IMG/VR virus record: IMGVR_UViG_3300020034_000007
Location: 16,909 to 80,908 of that record
Reading direction: 5' to 3' (one strand)
Origin: a virus
DNA: 64,000 nucleotides
The notes beneath the pieces are model-generated. The model saw only the letters and a program-made list of their open reading frames with translations. It ran no database searches and was not told where the DNA came from. Of the stretch, positions 8,378 through 16,382 are shown piece by piece. Positions within the stretch are counted from its first letter, which is position 1; the number at the start of each line of letters is the position of its first letter. A program made the position numbers and the translations under genes.

Positions 8378-9226
8378 TTAGGTACCAAGGAACTTCTGGT
8401 TCCAAGTTATGCCTAGCGTATCCAATGTACCCTTTAGAACTGTCGGTGAAAGTAGACCCCTTGCAACTGTTCCCTTGGTTGCACCCGAGGTCACGTTCGT
8501 ATCCGTGAAAGGATGCTCGGCAATAATCGCCACCTCGGCAAGAGGAGTCACGGGAGCGTTAGCTTCACCAGCATTCCAGGTAGTTTTGAATACCGTATAA
8601 CAGCCGAGGTTATTACCCAGATTAGAAAACTGTGGATAAGTTGCATCGAACGGCTTATTGGCAGTTACACCAGTCGGATAGGTAACGATATCCATACCGG
8701 CCGGAGTAGCCTTATTAGCTGCAGTAGTCCCTGTACCAAGTTTCATTCCATTTACAACAGGGTAAGTTTGCGCAGCAGCACTGGCAATACCTGTAACAGT
8801 ACCGCCCGACGAGTAAGCGCCGGGCGCTGCACCGACAGGAATCGTAAAAGTGGTGGTCGATCCAACAGTCGAGATTACCCACGTGCCGTTAACTCCGGTT
8901 GCACCAACAACGCCAGCAATAGTAACCTTGTCGCCTACTCCAAGGCCATGTGCACCTGAAGTCGTCACCACAGCTGATGCAGCATTCGTAACACCAGTAA
9001 TCGTCACCGTAAGCAGTGTCATGACGGGGTAGTTCCGGCATGCGTAGTACTGGTCGCCCCAGTTCGTGATAAGATTCTTGAACGGCACAAACATCTTCAG
9101 ATCACCATGCTCATCAAAGAGCTCAGCCCAACCAAACCCCCGAATGCCCACTGCGTCGTCCTGCTCACGGGACGCCTCCAGCGAGGAGATGAACTGGTCG
9201 ATCATCCGCGCCGAGTCGGTTTTCAT
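8378..9226 (-). CDS. Minor structural protein with inserted beta domain
   Basis: 282 residues. The flanks (1-70 and ~150-282) look like one virion domain, with FVPFKNLITNWGDQYYACR near the start. Residues ~72-145 form an inserted domain with the signature GAHGLGVGDKV, GATGVNGTWV and YSSGGTVTG. This pattern recurs in phage and bacterial beta-sandwich modules related to the so-called FCCH domain. CAGGAG lies nine bases before the ATG. Possibly a connector or fibre base; function not known. Confidence 0.68.
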   Translation of the reverse strand: MKTDSARMIDQFISSLEASREQDDAVGIRGFGWAELFDEHGDLKMFVPFKNLITNWGDQYYACRNYPVMTLLTVTITGVTNAASAVVTTSGAHGLGVGDKVTIAGVVGATGVNGTWVISTVGSTTTFTIPVGAAPGAYSSGGTVTGIASAAAQTYPVVNGMKLGTGTTAANKATPAGMDIVTYPTGVTANKPFDATYPQFSNLGNNLGCYTVFKTTWNAGEANAPVTPLAEVAIIAEHPFTDTNVTSGATKGTVARGLLSPTVLKGTLDTLGITWNQKFLGT

Positions 9227-9273
9227 AAGGTCAGGCTCCTGTCGTGGTACTCTAAAGGTTTATGATAGAAAAT

Positions 9274-10026
9274 TTACAGTTCTATCCATTGATCAAAGGA
9301 TCCGACTGTAATTCCAAGAATTGAATCCGGATCAGTTGGCCCGGTGAATACCTTCACTCTAGTGGTAGCAGCTAGGATATCCGATGCTTCCGCTCCGGTA
9401 GGCAATACATAATGATCAGTGTCCCATACAAGAAAAGCAGGAACGCCAAGACCGGCTAAATCACTAGGCTGGATATATGTTGCACCTGGAATGACTGGAA
9501 TCGTTACGATGACATCAAACAAGTCGATGTCACCACCGTTGTAAGGTACCTCCATGGCAAACGACGTAGAGTACCCAGTCAAAGCTACAGCGACGTTGTA
9601 CGTCCAACCTGATGGCGTCAGATCAGGATCATCGGTGGCAATTACGTCAACAGTAAACTCTCCATCAACATCCAGAATGGCCGTAATGCCACCCGGAAGA
9701 ATAAATATCTTACCATCAGCATCCTTGAGCAACTGAGTCATACTGAACGTAACAGTACCAACTGCAGCGTCACCATTATAATCAACATACTTGCCATGAA
9801 CGGTTATACTCGTTACATCAGGAGGAAGCGCAGTTAACGGGAAAGCCAAAGACTCTGGACCAGCACCAAGAAGAATAAAAGGACCAAACGTAGGCCCTAC
9901 ATCTGGAGTATCTGTCTGCTCTTCTGGTCTGTCATAATCATCAGCTACAGGTGGATAAGGAGCTCTATGAGCCGGAAAGACTCGATGCTCAAAAACATCA
10001 ACACCGACCCTGAACGGACCAGTCAT
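9274..10026 (-). CDS. Virion protein with fibronectin-like beta domain
   Basis: About 250 residues, start ATG 10026 (GAGG eight bases upstream, overlapping the preceding stop as ATGA); a GTG at 10035 is possible. After a Pro-rich N-terminus, residues ~65-170 form a beta-sandwich-like domain with Gly-Lys-Tyr-Val-Asp and TPSGWTYNV segments, common in actinophage head or tail fibres. It lies between head-tail connector and appendage genes. The precise role is unknown. Confidence 0.65.
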   Translation of the reverse strand: MTGPFRVGVDVFEHRVFPAHRAPYPPVADDYDRPEEQTDTPDVGPTFGPFILLGAGPESLAFPLTALPPDVTSITVHGKYVDYNGDAAVGTVTFSMTQLLKDADGKIFILPGGITAILDVDGEFTVDVIATDDPDLTPSGWTYNVAVALTGYSTSFAMEVPYNGGDIDLFDVIVTIPVIPGATYIQPSDLAGLGVPAFLVWDTDHYVLPTGAEASDILAATTRVKVFTGPTDPDSILGITVGSFDQWIEL

Positions 10027-10538
10027 CGGATCCACCTCGGATCATAATAGACCGGCTTGGCTGCCCAGCCATAGAAAGCCTCAACCTGTGAATATGGATC
10101 TAGGTTAGCAACTCGTGCACCATGAAGTGCACCAAGTCCGCCGTCATCTCCATCGTCATCGCCAGGTGGATTAAGATCAATATCACCCTTGAGAATCATC
10201 GTCAAGGTAGCTTCAGCCTCGTCAATCAAAGACTGGCCATAGCTTACTACCTTAACAGGGCCGTTCTGATAACCCATGGAGCCAAGCTCACGAGACTGAT
10301 TGATCTCCAGAAGAAGTCTACCTGAAGCAAGATTATTCGCAATACGTTGGATTAGGATCCAAGCGGGGACACTTACAGTAGATGAGGTAAACGGTACAAC
10401 GTACAGAAAACCCAACTTTGAATCAATCTCATTACTGGCATCATCGACATGCTTGTCTTTCAAATCATCTTTGCATGGCAAATCACCAATAAGGAGATCG
10501 TCCTTACTGCTGTAAGTGACCCGAGTCGGACCCGGCAT
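10023..10538 (-). CDS. Head-tail connector protein (gp6/DUF1320-like)
   Basis: 171 residues. The N-terminal half (YSSKDDLLIGDLP, then helices ending NNLASGRLLLE) resembles head-completion adaptors such as HK97 gp6 and DUF1320/Gp36-like proteins that add to the portal ring after packaging. The C-terminus has an Asp-rich linker (GDDDGDDGG) and a short tail. Position is two genes after the capsid gene. The call is by resemblance and order. Confidence 0.62.
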   Translation of the reverse strand: MPGPTRVTYSSKDDLLIGDLPCKDDLKDKHVDDASNEIDSKLGFLYVVPFTSSTVSVPAWILIQRIANNLASGRLLLEINQSRELGSMGYQNGPVKVVSYGQSLIDEAEATLTMILKGDIDLNPPGDDDGDDGGLGALHGARVANLDPYSQVEAFYGWAAKPVYYDPRWIR

Positions 10539-10889
10539 TTAGCTAGCAGACTTCTTCGGAGGCACAGCCGGAGCCGGGGCTGCCTTCTTGGTTGAAGACT
10601 TAGCCTCAACCGGAGCATCAGCCTCTTCAACCGACATACTCTCGGGAAGAAAGTCCGGCACGTCAGCCGCAGTGCCAAGCGGCTTGTTACGAACGTCAGA
10701 ATACGTACGGTACTCTGAACTCACTCCGACATAGTGACTCACGTCGTTGCTGTCGTGGTTAAAAGGAGCGTTTGTGTTGTTATAAGCGTCTGAATCTTCC
10801 GGATTAACAGTACCTGGAAGATCAGCACTACCTGTCGTCTTGTAGGAGGTCTTGGTCTCAGTGACCTTACCACCTCGAACATCGGCCAT
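10539..10889 (-). CDS. Hypothetical head-region protein
   Basis: 116 residues, polar and probably largely disordered. The N-terminal two thirds are rich in Thr, Asn, Asp and Ser; the last 35 residues are Ala/Pro/Lys-rich (KKAAPAPAVPPKK). It follows the capsid gene after a hairpin and has a good GAGAGGAAAC ribosome-binding site. The stop abuts the connector gene. No family recognised; could be a minor head or connector-associated protein. Confidence 0.72.
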   Translation of the reverse strand: MADVRGGKVTETKTSYKTTGSADLPGTVNPEDSDAYNNTNAPFNHDSNDVSHYVGVSSEYRTYSDVRNKPLGTAADVPDFLPESMSVEEADAPVEAKSSTKKAAPAPAVPPKKSAS

Positions 10890-10919
10890 GAGCTGTTTCC
10901 TCTCGGATTCTTTACGTGG

Positions 10920-10961
10920 CCGAAGGACCAGAGGCTGGACCAGAGACCTCCGGCCCTTCGG
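10920..10961 (-). terminator. Hairpin terminator after the capsid gene
   Basis: Arms 10920-10934 and 10947-10961. Read as minus-strand RNA, all 15 positions pair (two are G-U); read as plus-strand RNA the same two positions are mismatches. The structure therefore suits minus-strand transcripts only, as expected for punctuation after the highly expressed capsid gene. Confidence 0.75.
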
Positions 10962-10978
10962 GGCTTAGCTTCTAGTGC

Positions 10979-12178
10979 TTAGTCTGGCAGCACCTTGTAG
11001 GTAAGACTATACTCCATGAACGGAAACACTGGGAACGCCTTAATACCAGCACCCTTGACGTGCATCCAGGGGTCTCGCGTCTCATCTTCCCACTCGTAGT
11101 AACCTGACTGCCAGTTACCCTCCGGATGAGGAGCCGTCAGCGTCTTAGCGAAGCCGATCTGCGTATCATCCACCTGGTTCAACTGCTCCGCATCTGGAAG
11201 CAGAATCACCTTGTTATCCGAGGTGAATCGGTTATTGACAAACGTAGACGAACCCAAGGCACGGGTACGGTAGACGCTGTCATAAACCTTAAACGAGACA
11301 CCGGTTGACTGCTCCAGGATCTGAAGTGCAGCCTGCGGGCCAAAGCCCTGAGCAACGTAGTTCAGGTCAACCGGAGCAACGGACGGAAGAGCGCCAATGA
11401 AAGGCGTAACCGCAGCAGCAAACCTGCTTGACTTCCAGAAGGCATGCAAGATGCGCCGCGAAATGTAACCACGGTTAACCGTGATCTTGTAGCGATCCCA
11501 CATCAGCTGATTGATGGCCAATAGGTCACCAATCGGATCACAGGCCGGCAAGTCCCAGTTAGCAGGACCAGCACCAGTCACACCAGTCAACGCTGGCAGC
11601 TGTGTAGGCGTTACACTGTTCTGGTCATCCGGACGCCCGTACTTGACGTTAAACTTGATCTTACCATCGTTGTACGAGATCATGTTCGTCTCAAGTGCCG
11701 TCATGATCAGCCACTCGAGCCGATTGTCGAGCTTGCGACGACGAAGGGCATCGTGGCGAGCAACTCGAGCCTGGAAATCGGCAACAGTACTGCCGATGAA
11801 TCCCTGCGCAAGACTGAGACTGTTGATGCCATTGAGTTGCGCAGCAATTAGCAGTCCATCACGGAACCGAGTTACATCCGAAGCAGTGTACTTATCCTTA
11901 AGGCTCCAGTCGATCAGACTGGCGCGGCCCTGGACGTACGCTCCCTCGTCCTTCTGGGCGAGTTCAGCTTCGGCGTCCTCGGCGCGAGCCGGAGCAAGAC
12001 CTTCCTGAAGACCACCCTTGATGTAATCAAAGATCACATCGTCGGTAGCAACCTCCATGAAAGGTGCAATCTCAGCAAGACCGATATGGTCCTCTGGAGG
12101 CAGCATCTCTCGAATAGAACCGAGAGACACCTCCTTGCGGACCAGCCGCTCAAACGGCGGGAAGGCAGGCGCGGTCAT
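10979..12178 (-). CDS. Major capsid protein (gpE family)
   Basis: 399 residues, the size of lambda-E-type capsid proteins. It has an N-terminal helical region with an acidic segment, a central NWDLPACDPIGDL stretch and the C-terminal DNKVILLPDA segment, all in the order found in the phage major capsid protein E family (HK97 fold). The neighbours are decoration protein and ClpP-like protease upstream and connectors downstream. AAGGAG precedes the start at 12-nt spacing. A hairpin follows the stop, consistent with very high expression. Confidence 0.88.
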   Translation of the reverse strand: MTAPAFPPFERLVRKEVSLGSIREMLPPEDHIGLAEIAPFMEVATDDVIFDYIKGGLQEGLAPARAEDAEAELAQKDEGAYVQGRASLIDWSLKDKYTASDVTRFRDGLLIAAQLNGINSLSLAQGFIGSTVADFQARVARHDALRRRKLDNRLEWLIMTALETNMISYNDGKIKFNVKYGRPDDQNSVTPTQLPALTGVTGAGPANWDLPACDPIGDLLAINQLMWDRYKITVNRGYISRRILHAFWKSSRFAAAVTPFIGALPSVAPVDLNYVAQGFGPQAALQILEQSTGVSFKVYDSVYRTRALGSSTFVNNRFTSDNKVILLPDAEQLNQVDDTQIGFAKTLTAPHPEGNWQSGYYEWEDETRDPWMHVKGAGIKAFPVFPFMEYSLTYKVLPD

Positions 12179-12218
12179 ATCTTGTCCATTCTCCTTATGT
12201 CAGAATAATCTAATCGGC

Positions 12219-13004
12219 CTAATGCCAGCCGATATCGACCATCTTGCCCGCGGTACCTCCGCGCTGCATGAACGCTGCAGTGGCATTTGAAAGAGGGTGC
12301 TCGACGCCTGCAGCGTCCAGCTCGATGCACCATCCCTGAACCGCTTCGCAGTCATAGACAACTGAAACTTCAACATCTCGATCCATCAACTGCCACGGGA
12401 GGGTGGTCAGGAGAAGGCCGACGATGTTTGCACTCACGCCTCGTCCGTCATCAGATCCAGGCGTACCTGCAGTCGGAGTTGTAACGGCAATGGTGCCGCC
12501 ACCAACCACCGCAGTAACGTCCACAGTTACGGCAGGCTCATCGCCAGCATAATCACCCTGATAGGTAAAGTTTACCGGAGTCGTAGCAACCGGACCACCT
12601 GTAACGACAACCTCGCCAGCACCAAACGCCGCATCAACCAGCGTCTGGATGTCTGCAGCAACCGCTGCAACAGGCACCGTGATCTGAGGCGAACCAGCGA
12701 ACGCAGGGAAGGTCACCTTGTAATTACCGCTGGTAAACGTACCAGTACCAGTAAGGCGCTGAACTTCCGAAACACCAGCAGGCTCAAATGGACCAATCAT
12801 ACCAAGGTTGGGACCTGCGGTAATCTTGGCCATTACCGTACCAGCGCGAAGTTCCTTGTACTGATTGCCATCACGAGTCTTAAACGGCACGCTATCCTTG
12901 GCGCACATGTAGGACTCCGTGCCAAAGTCCTTTGTGCTACGGAGGAACTCGTTAACACCCCAAGGCGAGATTGGAGTCCCCATCGAACTCACGAAATCAG
13001 GCAT
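12219..13004 (-). CDS. Head decoration protein with inserted Ig-like domain
   Basis: 261 residues. The two ends resemble lambda gpD-like stabilisers: MAKITAGPNLGMIGPF near residue 60 and, after residue ~185, the NIVGLLLTTLPWQLMDRDV and VQGWCIELD segments. Between them (about residues 80-180) lies a Thr/Val/Gly-rich beta domain of the kind repeatedly inserted in actinophage surface proteins (VQRLTGTGTF, AVAADIQTLVDAAFG, VTVTGG-like). The insertion would display the domain on the capsid surface. Position between protease/scaffold and capsid fits. Confidence 0.78.
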   Translation of the reverse strand: MPDFVSSMGTPISPWGVNEFLRSTKDFGTESYMCAKDSVPFKTRDGNQYKELRAGTVMAKITAGPNLGMIGPFEPAGVSEVQRLTGTGTFTSGNYKVTFPAFAGSPQITVPVAAVAADIQTLVDAAFGAGEVVVTGGPVATTPVNFTYQGDYAGDEPAVTVDVTAVVGGGTIAVTTPTAGTPGSDDGRGVSANIVGLLLTTLPWQLMDRDVEVSVVYDCEAVQGWCIELDAAGVEHPLSNATAAFMQRGGTAGKMVDIGWH

Positions 13005-13043
13005 GTCACTCTCTCTTTGTCGAAGTCTCGGATCAGGACTCTG

Positions 13044-14366
13044 TTACTTCTTAGCCGCAGCTGCAGCTTCGAGGCGCACCATATCCTGATAGGACTTGGT
13101 CTTGGCCAGATTCTCCTCGCTCATGTTCTGCAGGCGGTGAGTATTAACGATCGCCTTAGCAATAGCGAGCTCGTCGTTCACCTTCTGTACATCAGTGTTA
13201 GCCGGGTCAGTCGGCGCTCCGGTATCCTGGACGCCATGTCCGGCAACAAGTGAAACAGGAACTGCAGAATCATACGAGGCCTTGAAATTGGCAAACTGCT
13301 CATCCGACAACGAGAGCGCTAGCTGCGTCAGGGGATCTACCTGAGTAGCCACGATCTTGGGATGGTCACCCTTGGCCAGTTCTTCCACGAAAGTCTTACG
13401 ACCGGTCTCAAGCTGCTCCTTCTTGAAGGTAGCAAGGACTCGGTTGTTCGATTCGAGCTGTGTAATGTGCGCCTGAACCTCGGCCGCATCCGTCGTCGCC
13501 TTACCGCTCAAAGTGAAGGCAACAGACTGAGCCGCAACAGACTGCGGCACGACTGGCTGAGGAAGAACAGGCGGGGCAGCCGGAGTAGGCGGCTGCACGG
13601 GCGCAGGCTGAGTGTTGTTCGGTGCAGTCACACCAGGCTCCTTTGAGGTATTGAAAATTCTTGGTGCTGGGGCATCCTGGCGACCCGCATGTGCATAAAT
13701 GCTAAGGTCCCAGTTATTCTTCGCTTGCTTACTATCCTTCTTTTTCTGAGGCTTGATTGTCTCGTCTGCAAGCCCTGCAGCAACAGCCTCCGCACCTGTA
13801 TACCAGGTTTCGTCGGACATTGCCTGCTTCCAGTCATCAATCGAACCACCAGCAACATTATGATAAACCTCAGCAATATTTTGATCCATCTTGTCAAGGT
13901 CATCAGCAAACGTTCGCATCTCGTTAGCATTGCCAAGTACAATCCCAGATGCGTTGTGAATCATCATCTGGGATGACTCTTCCATCGAGACCTTATCGCC
14001 CGCCATAGCAACAATTGATGCGGCCGAGGCTGCAAGGGCGTCAACAATGACATGTACATAGGCATCATGCTGACGCAAGGCATTCTTCATAGCGATACCA
14101 TCAAAGGCGGCACCACCAGGAGAGTTAAGATGAAGCTCGATAGTGTCATCATCAATCTCCTGAAGCTGATCGATGAATGACTGAGCAGTCGTCCCTTCGC
14201 CCCAGAAGTTACCACCGATACGGTCGTAAATATAGACCTGGGCAACGGTCCCGCCATTGTTTTCCTGGCGAGCATTCTTGACGACTCGATACCAGTCCGG
14301 CACATCCTGCTGCTGCAGGTTAGCCATCCGCCTGATTCGCTCTTGCGGGTCTCGAAGTCCAGTCAT
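13044..14366 (-). CDS. ClpP-like head maturation protease with scaffold region
   Basis: 440 residues. Residues ~40-210 are a ClpP/S14-type protease: HLNSPGGAAFDG oxyanion segment, LAASAAS with probable nucleophile Ser114, and MMIHN with His137; an Asp of the DDLDKMD region may complete the triad. Residues ~225-300 are a Pro/Gln/Ala-rich linker and ~300-440 are helical, fitting a fused scaffold. The protein trims head precursors during procapsid maturation. An alternative start is Met14. Confidence 0.88.
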   Translation of the reverse strand: MTGLRDPQERIRRMANLQQQDVPDWYRVVKNARQENNGGTVAQVYIYDRIGGNFWGEGTTAQSFIDQLQEIDDDTIELHLNSPGGAAFDGIAMKNALRQHDAYVHVIVDALAASAASIVAMAGDKVSMEESSQMMIHNASGIVLGNANEMRTFADDLDKMDQNIAEVYHNVAGGSIDDWKQAMSDETWYTGAEAVAAGLADETIKPQKKKDSKQAKNNWDLSIYAHAGRQDAPAPRIFNTSKEPGVTAPNNTQPAPVQPPTPAAPPVLPQPVVPQSVAAQSVAFTLSGKATTDAAEVQAHITQLESNNRVLATFKKEQLETGRKTFVEELAKGDHPKIVATQVDPLTQLALSLSDEQFANFKASYDSAVPVSLVAGHGVQDTGAPTDPANTDVQKVNDELAIAKAIVNTHRLQNMSEENLAKTKSYQDMVRLEAAAAAKK

Positions 14367-14413
14367 AGTGTCGCCACTTTAGCCGATACACCGGGCGTGT
14401 TATCAAGGATACC

Positions 14414-14689
14414 CTAGACGCCGGTTACGGTTCTGCCCAGAACAGACTCTGGAGTAGCATCTTCACGAAGGAACGCACCGCTCTGCTTGGTGAAAATAAC
14501 TCTATGCCAGCGAAAACATTCTCGACAACGAATATGAATCTCGCCATCGTAATGCAAAGTCTCTCCGTAAATACGGTGCTGCTTGTATACCTTCACGTGG
14601 ACATAAACGCGCCCTCGTTCGTCAATCCCATAGACTGCAAGCAATGGCTTGCGTGCACAGAAGCAACTCAATGGCTCCTTAGTGGCCAT
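14414..14689 (-). CDS. Small zinc-ribbon protein (Com-like)
   Basis: 91 residues from ATG 14689, whose start overlaps the end of the portal gene. It has SCFC near residue 10 and RCRECF near residue 55, a CxC/CxxC pair spaced like a zinc ribbon, and a basic C-terminal half. It resembles small Mu Com-like zinc-ribbon proteins. It sits between portal and protease; role in packaging or regulation unknown. Confidence 0.65.
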   Translation of the reverse strand: MATKEPLSCFCARKPLLAVYGIDERGRVYVHVKVYKQHRIYGETLHYDGEIHIRCRECFRWHRVIFTKQSGAFLREDATPESVLGRTVTGV

Positions 14690-16382
14690 TTTCCGCCTGC
14701 GCCATCTCGCCCTCAAGTATCTGCGAGAATCGCGCCTTAAACTCCTCAGCATTGGGAAGGTAGTCTGTACCTAGAGCTGTGACATCACGAGCCCATCCGT
14801 CCAACCGTGCGTAAAGCTGATTGGTACGCTGAGCTGCATTCACAATTCCCTGAGAAGCAAAGGCATCTTCCATGCGTCGCTTGAATCCAAAATTAACTCT
14901 CATGTCAGGACCATATCGATCTTCACGATAGGCATTCTCTACCTGGCCATTGACGCGCTTGAGAATCTCATTGCGAATGTCGGTCATCTGCGCGTTGCTA
15001 GCCTTGCCGTTCTTTGACGGCGCTGGCACAGGCTTGGTGGGATCAGCATTTGGATCTGCGTTAGGGTCAGCATTTGGATCAGGCTGAGGAGCCAGCGTCT
15101 GCTGAACTTCACTAATCGTCAGTCCAGCCATCTCGCCTAGCTGCTCGGTATCGAATTTTATCTTATCCTTACCAATAAGCGCCTGTAGAATCATCTGCAG
15201 CATCATAGCGTTAGCATTATCAAGCTTGTTGAACTTGATCCTTATCTTAGGTGGGTTAGCACCAGGGTAGTTAAACTTAGCCATCGGTGCCAGGATATAC
15301 TTGTCGATGTACTGTGCGCGATCTGCATTCAATGCGTTCAACATCCACAGATACATCTGCATATGGCCGACGCCGAGGTTATAAGAACCAACATCAGCTG
15401 TTTTCATCAGCAGAACAGGAGTAAAGATGGCCAATGAAATCTCTTCATCCAGTCGCTGCATATAGCGCTCGAAATCTGCGCCACGCATCTGTGCTTCCAA
15501 ATATTGCATGTCGTAATCAAAGTACCCACGGCCTGCACTATCCTGCTCACGGTCAGCAGGAAGAACCACGACAGAACGATTTCGCAGCTGCATAAGCTGA
15601 GCCAGCATAAACTCCGAGGAGTTCATACTCGAACCGTCTGGCAAGTCTACAGTCTCACCGAAGGGTGCACGCCCTACCGGAGTCGGCTCGCCGAATCGCT
15701 CATAGTACCTGTTGGAATACAGATGCATAAGCATCGAGAAGAAGTAAGAAGTGTAAGCAGACTTGAGCAGCTTCTTGCCATAGTAATTTCCGTTCTCCAT
15801 GAGAATAGAAAACCAGAACGAGTTCTCTGGCGGAATCGGGCGAGGCCAGCCGAACTGAATGATACCATCATACACTGGGATCTTCGGTGGAACATTCCCA
15901 GGAGGCGCCCAACCGTCGACCTCTTTCCAATTAACCGCACAAGTCTCCGGAATGAGGTCCTTAATCTTCGTAAGGACCACAGCCCTGCCGTCGACGTCAT
16001 TCTCCCACTGAAGTACATTCGGAGAATAGCCGGCCCAGTGCGCCTGTGACATTGCGCGATTCAGCTGGGTCCAGATATTTTCAAGCTGCTCAGTACAGAG
16101 GTCACGAAGCTTCTTGTTATCACACTCAATCGTCCAGTTGGACTGATGTAGCATAAAACTCAGAACCGCCAGGGATGAATTCACCTGGTAGTGCTGGGTC
16201 ATCGTGCGGTAATCCGCAAGGGTGAGCTTCTCTAAATCGAACTGAACAATGCCGCCGCCGGGCAGCTGCAGGAAGTGATTGTACCTCTCTCGACCACTCC
16301 AGTTACCGAACTTTTCACCAAGCTTCGGTGGAGCTGTCTTGACGTTCTGTATAGGATTACCATGATGGTCAAGAAGAGGCAC
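14679..16382 (-). CDS. Portal protein
   Basis: About 567 residues from GTG 16382, preferred because AGGAG lies six bases upstream; an upstream TTG at 16427 would add 15 residues and has poor spacing. The body has portal-like alternation of helices and strands, with MTQHYQVNSSLAVLSFML early, GRAPFGETVDLP in the middle, and a C-terminal Pro/Asp-repeat linker (PDPNADPNADPNADP). The protein forms the dodecameric channel at the capsid vertex. It overlaps the terminase stop by 14 nt and is flanked by terminase and protease. Confidence 0.85.
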   Translation of the reverse strand: MPLLDHHGNPIQNVKTAPPKLGEKFGNWSGRERYNHFLQLPGGGIVQFDLEKLTLADYRTMTQHYQVNSSLAVLSFMLHQSNWTIECDNKKLRDLCTEQLENIWTQLNRAMSQAHWAGYSPNVLQWENDVDGRAVVLTKIKDLIPETCAVNWKEVDGWAPPGNVPPKIPVYDGIIQFGWPRPIPPENSFWFSILMENGNYYGKKLLKSAYTSYFFSMLMHLYSNRYYERFGEPTPVGRAPFGETVDLPDGSSMNSSEFMLAQLMQLRNRSVVVLPADREQDSAGRGYFDYDMQYLEAQMRGADFERYMQRLDEEISLAIFTPVLLMKTADVGSYNLGVGHMQMYLWMLNALNADRAQYIDKYILAPMAKFNYPGANPPKIRIKFNKLDNANAMMLQMILQALIGKDKIKFDTEQLGEMAGLTISEVQQTLAPQPDPNADPNADPNADPTKPVPAPSKNGKASNAQMTDIRNEILKRVNGQVENAYREDRYGPDMRVNFGFKRRMEDAFASQGIVNAAQRTNQLYARLDGWARDVTALGTDYLPNAEEFKARFSQILEGEMAQAENGH

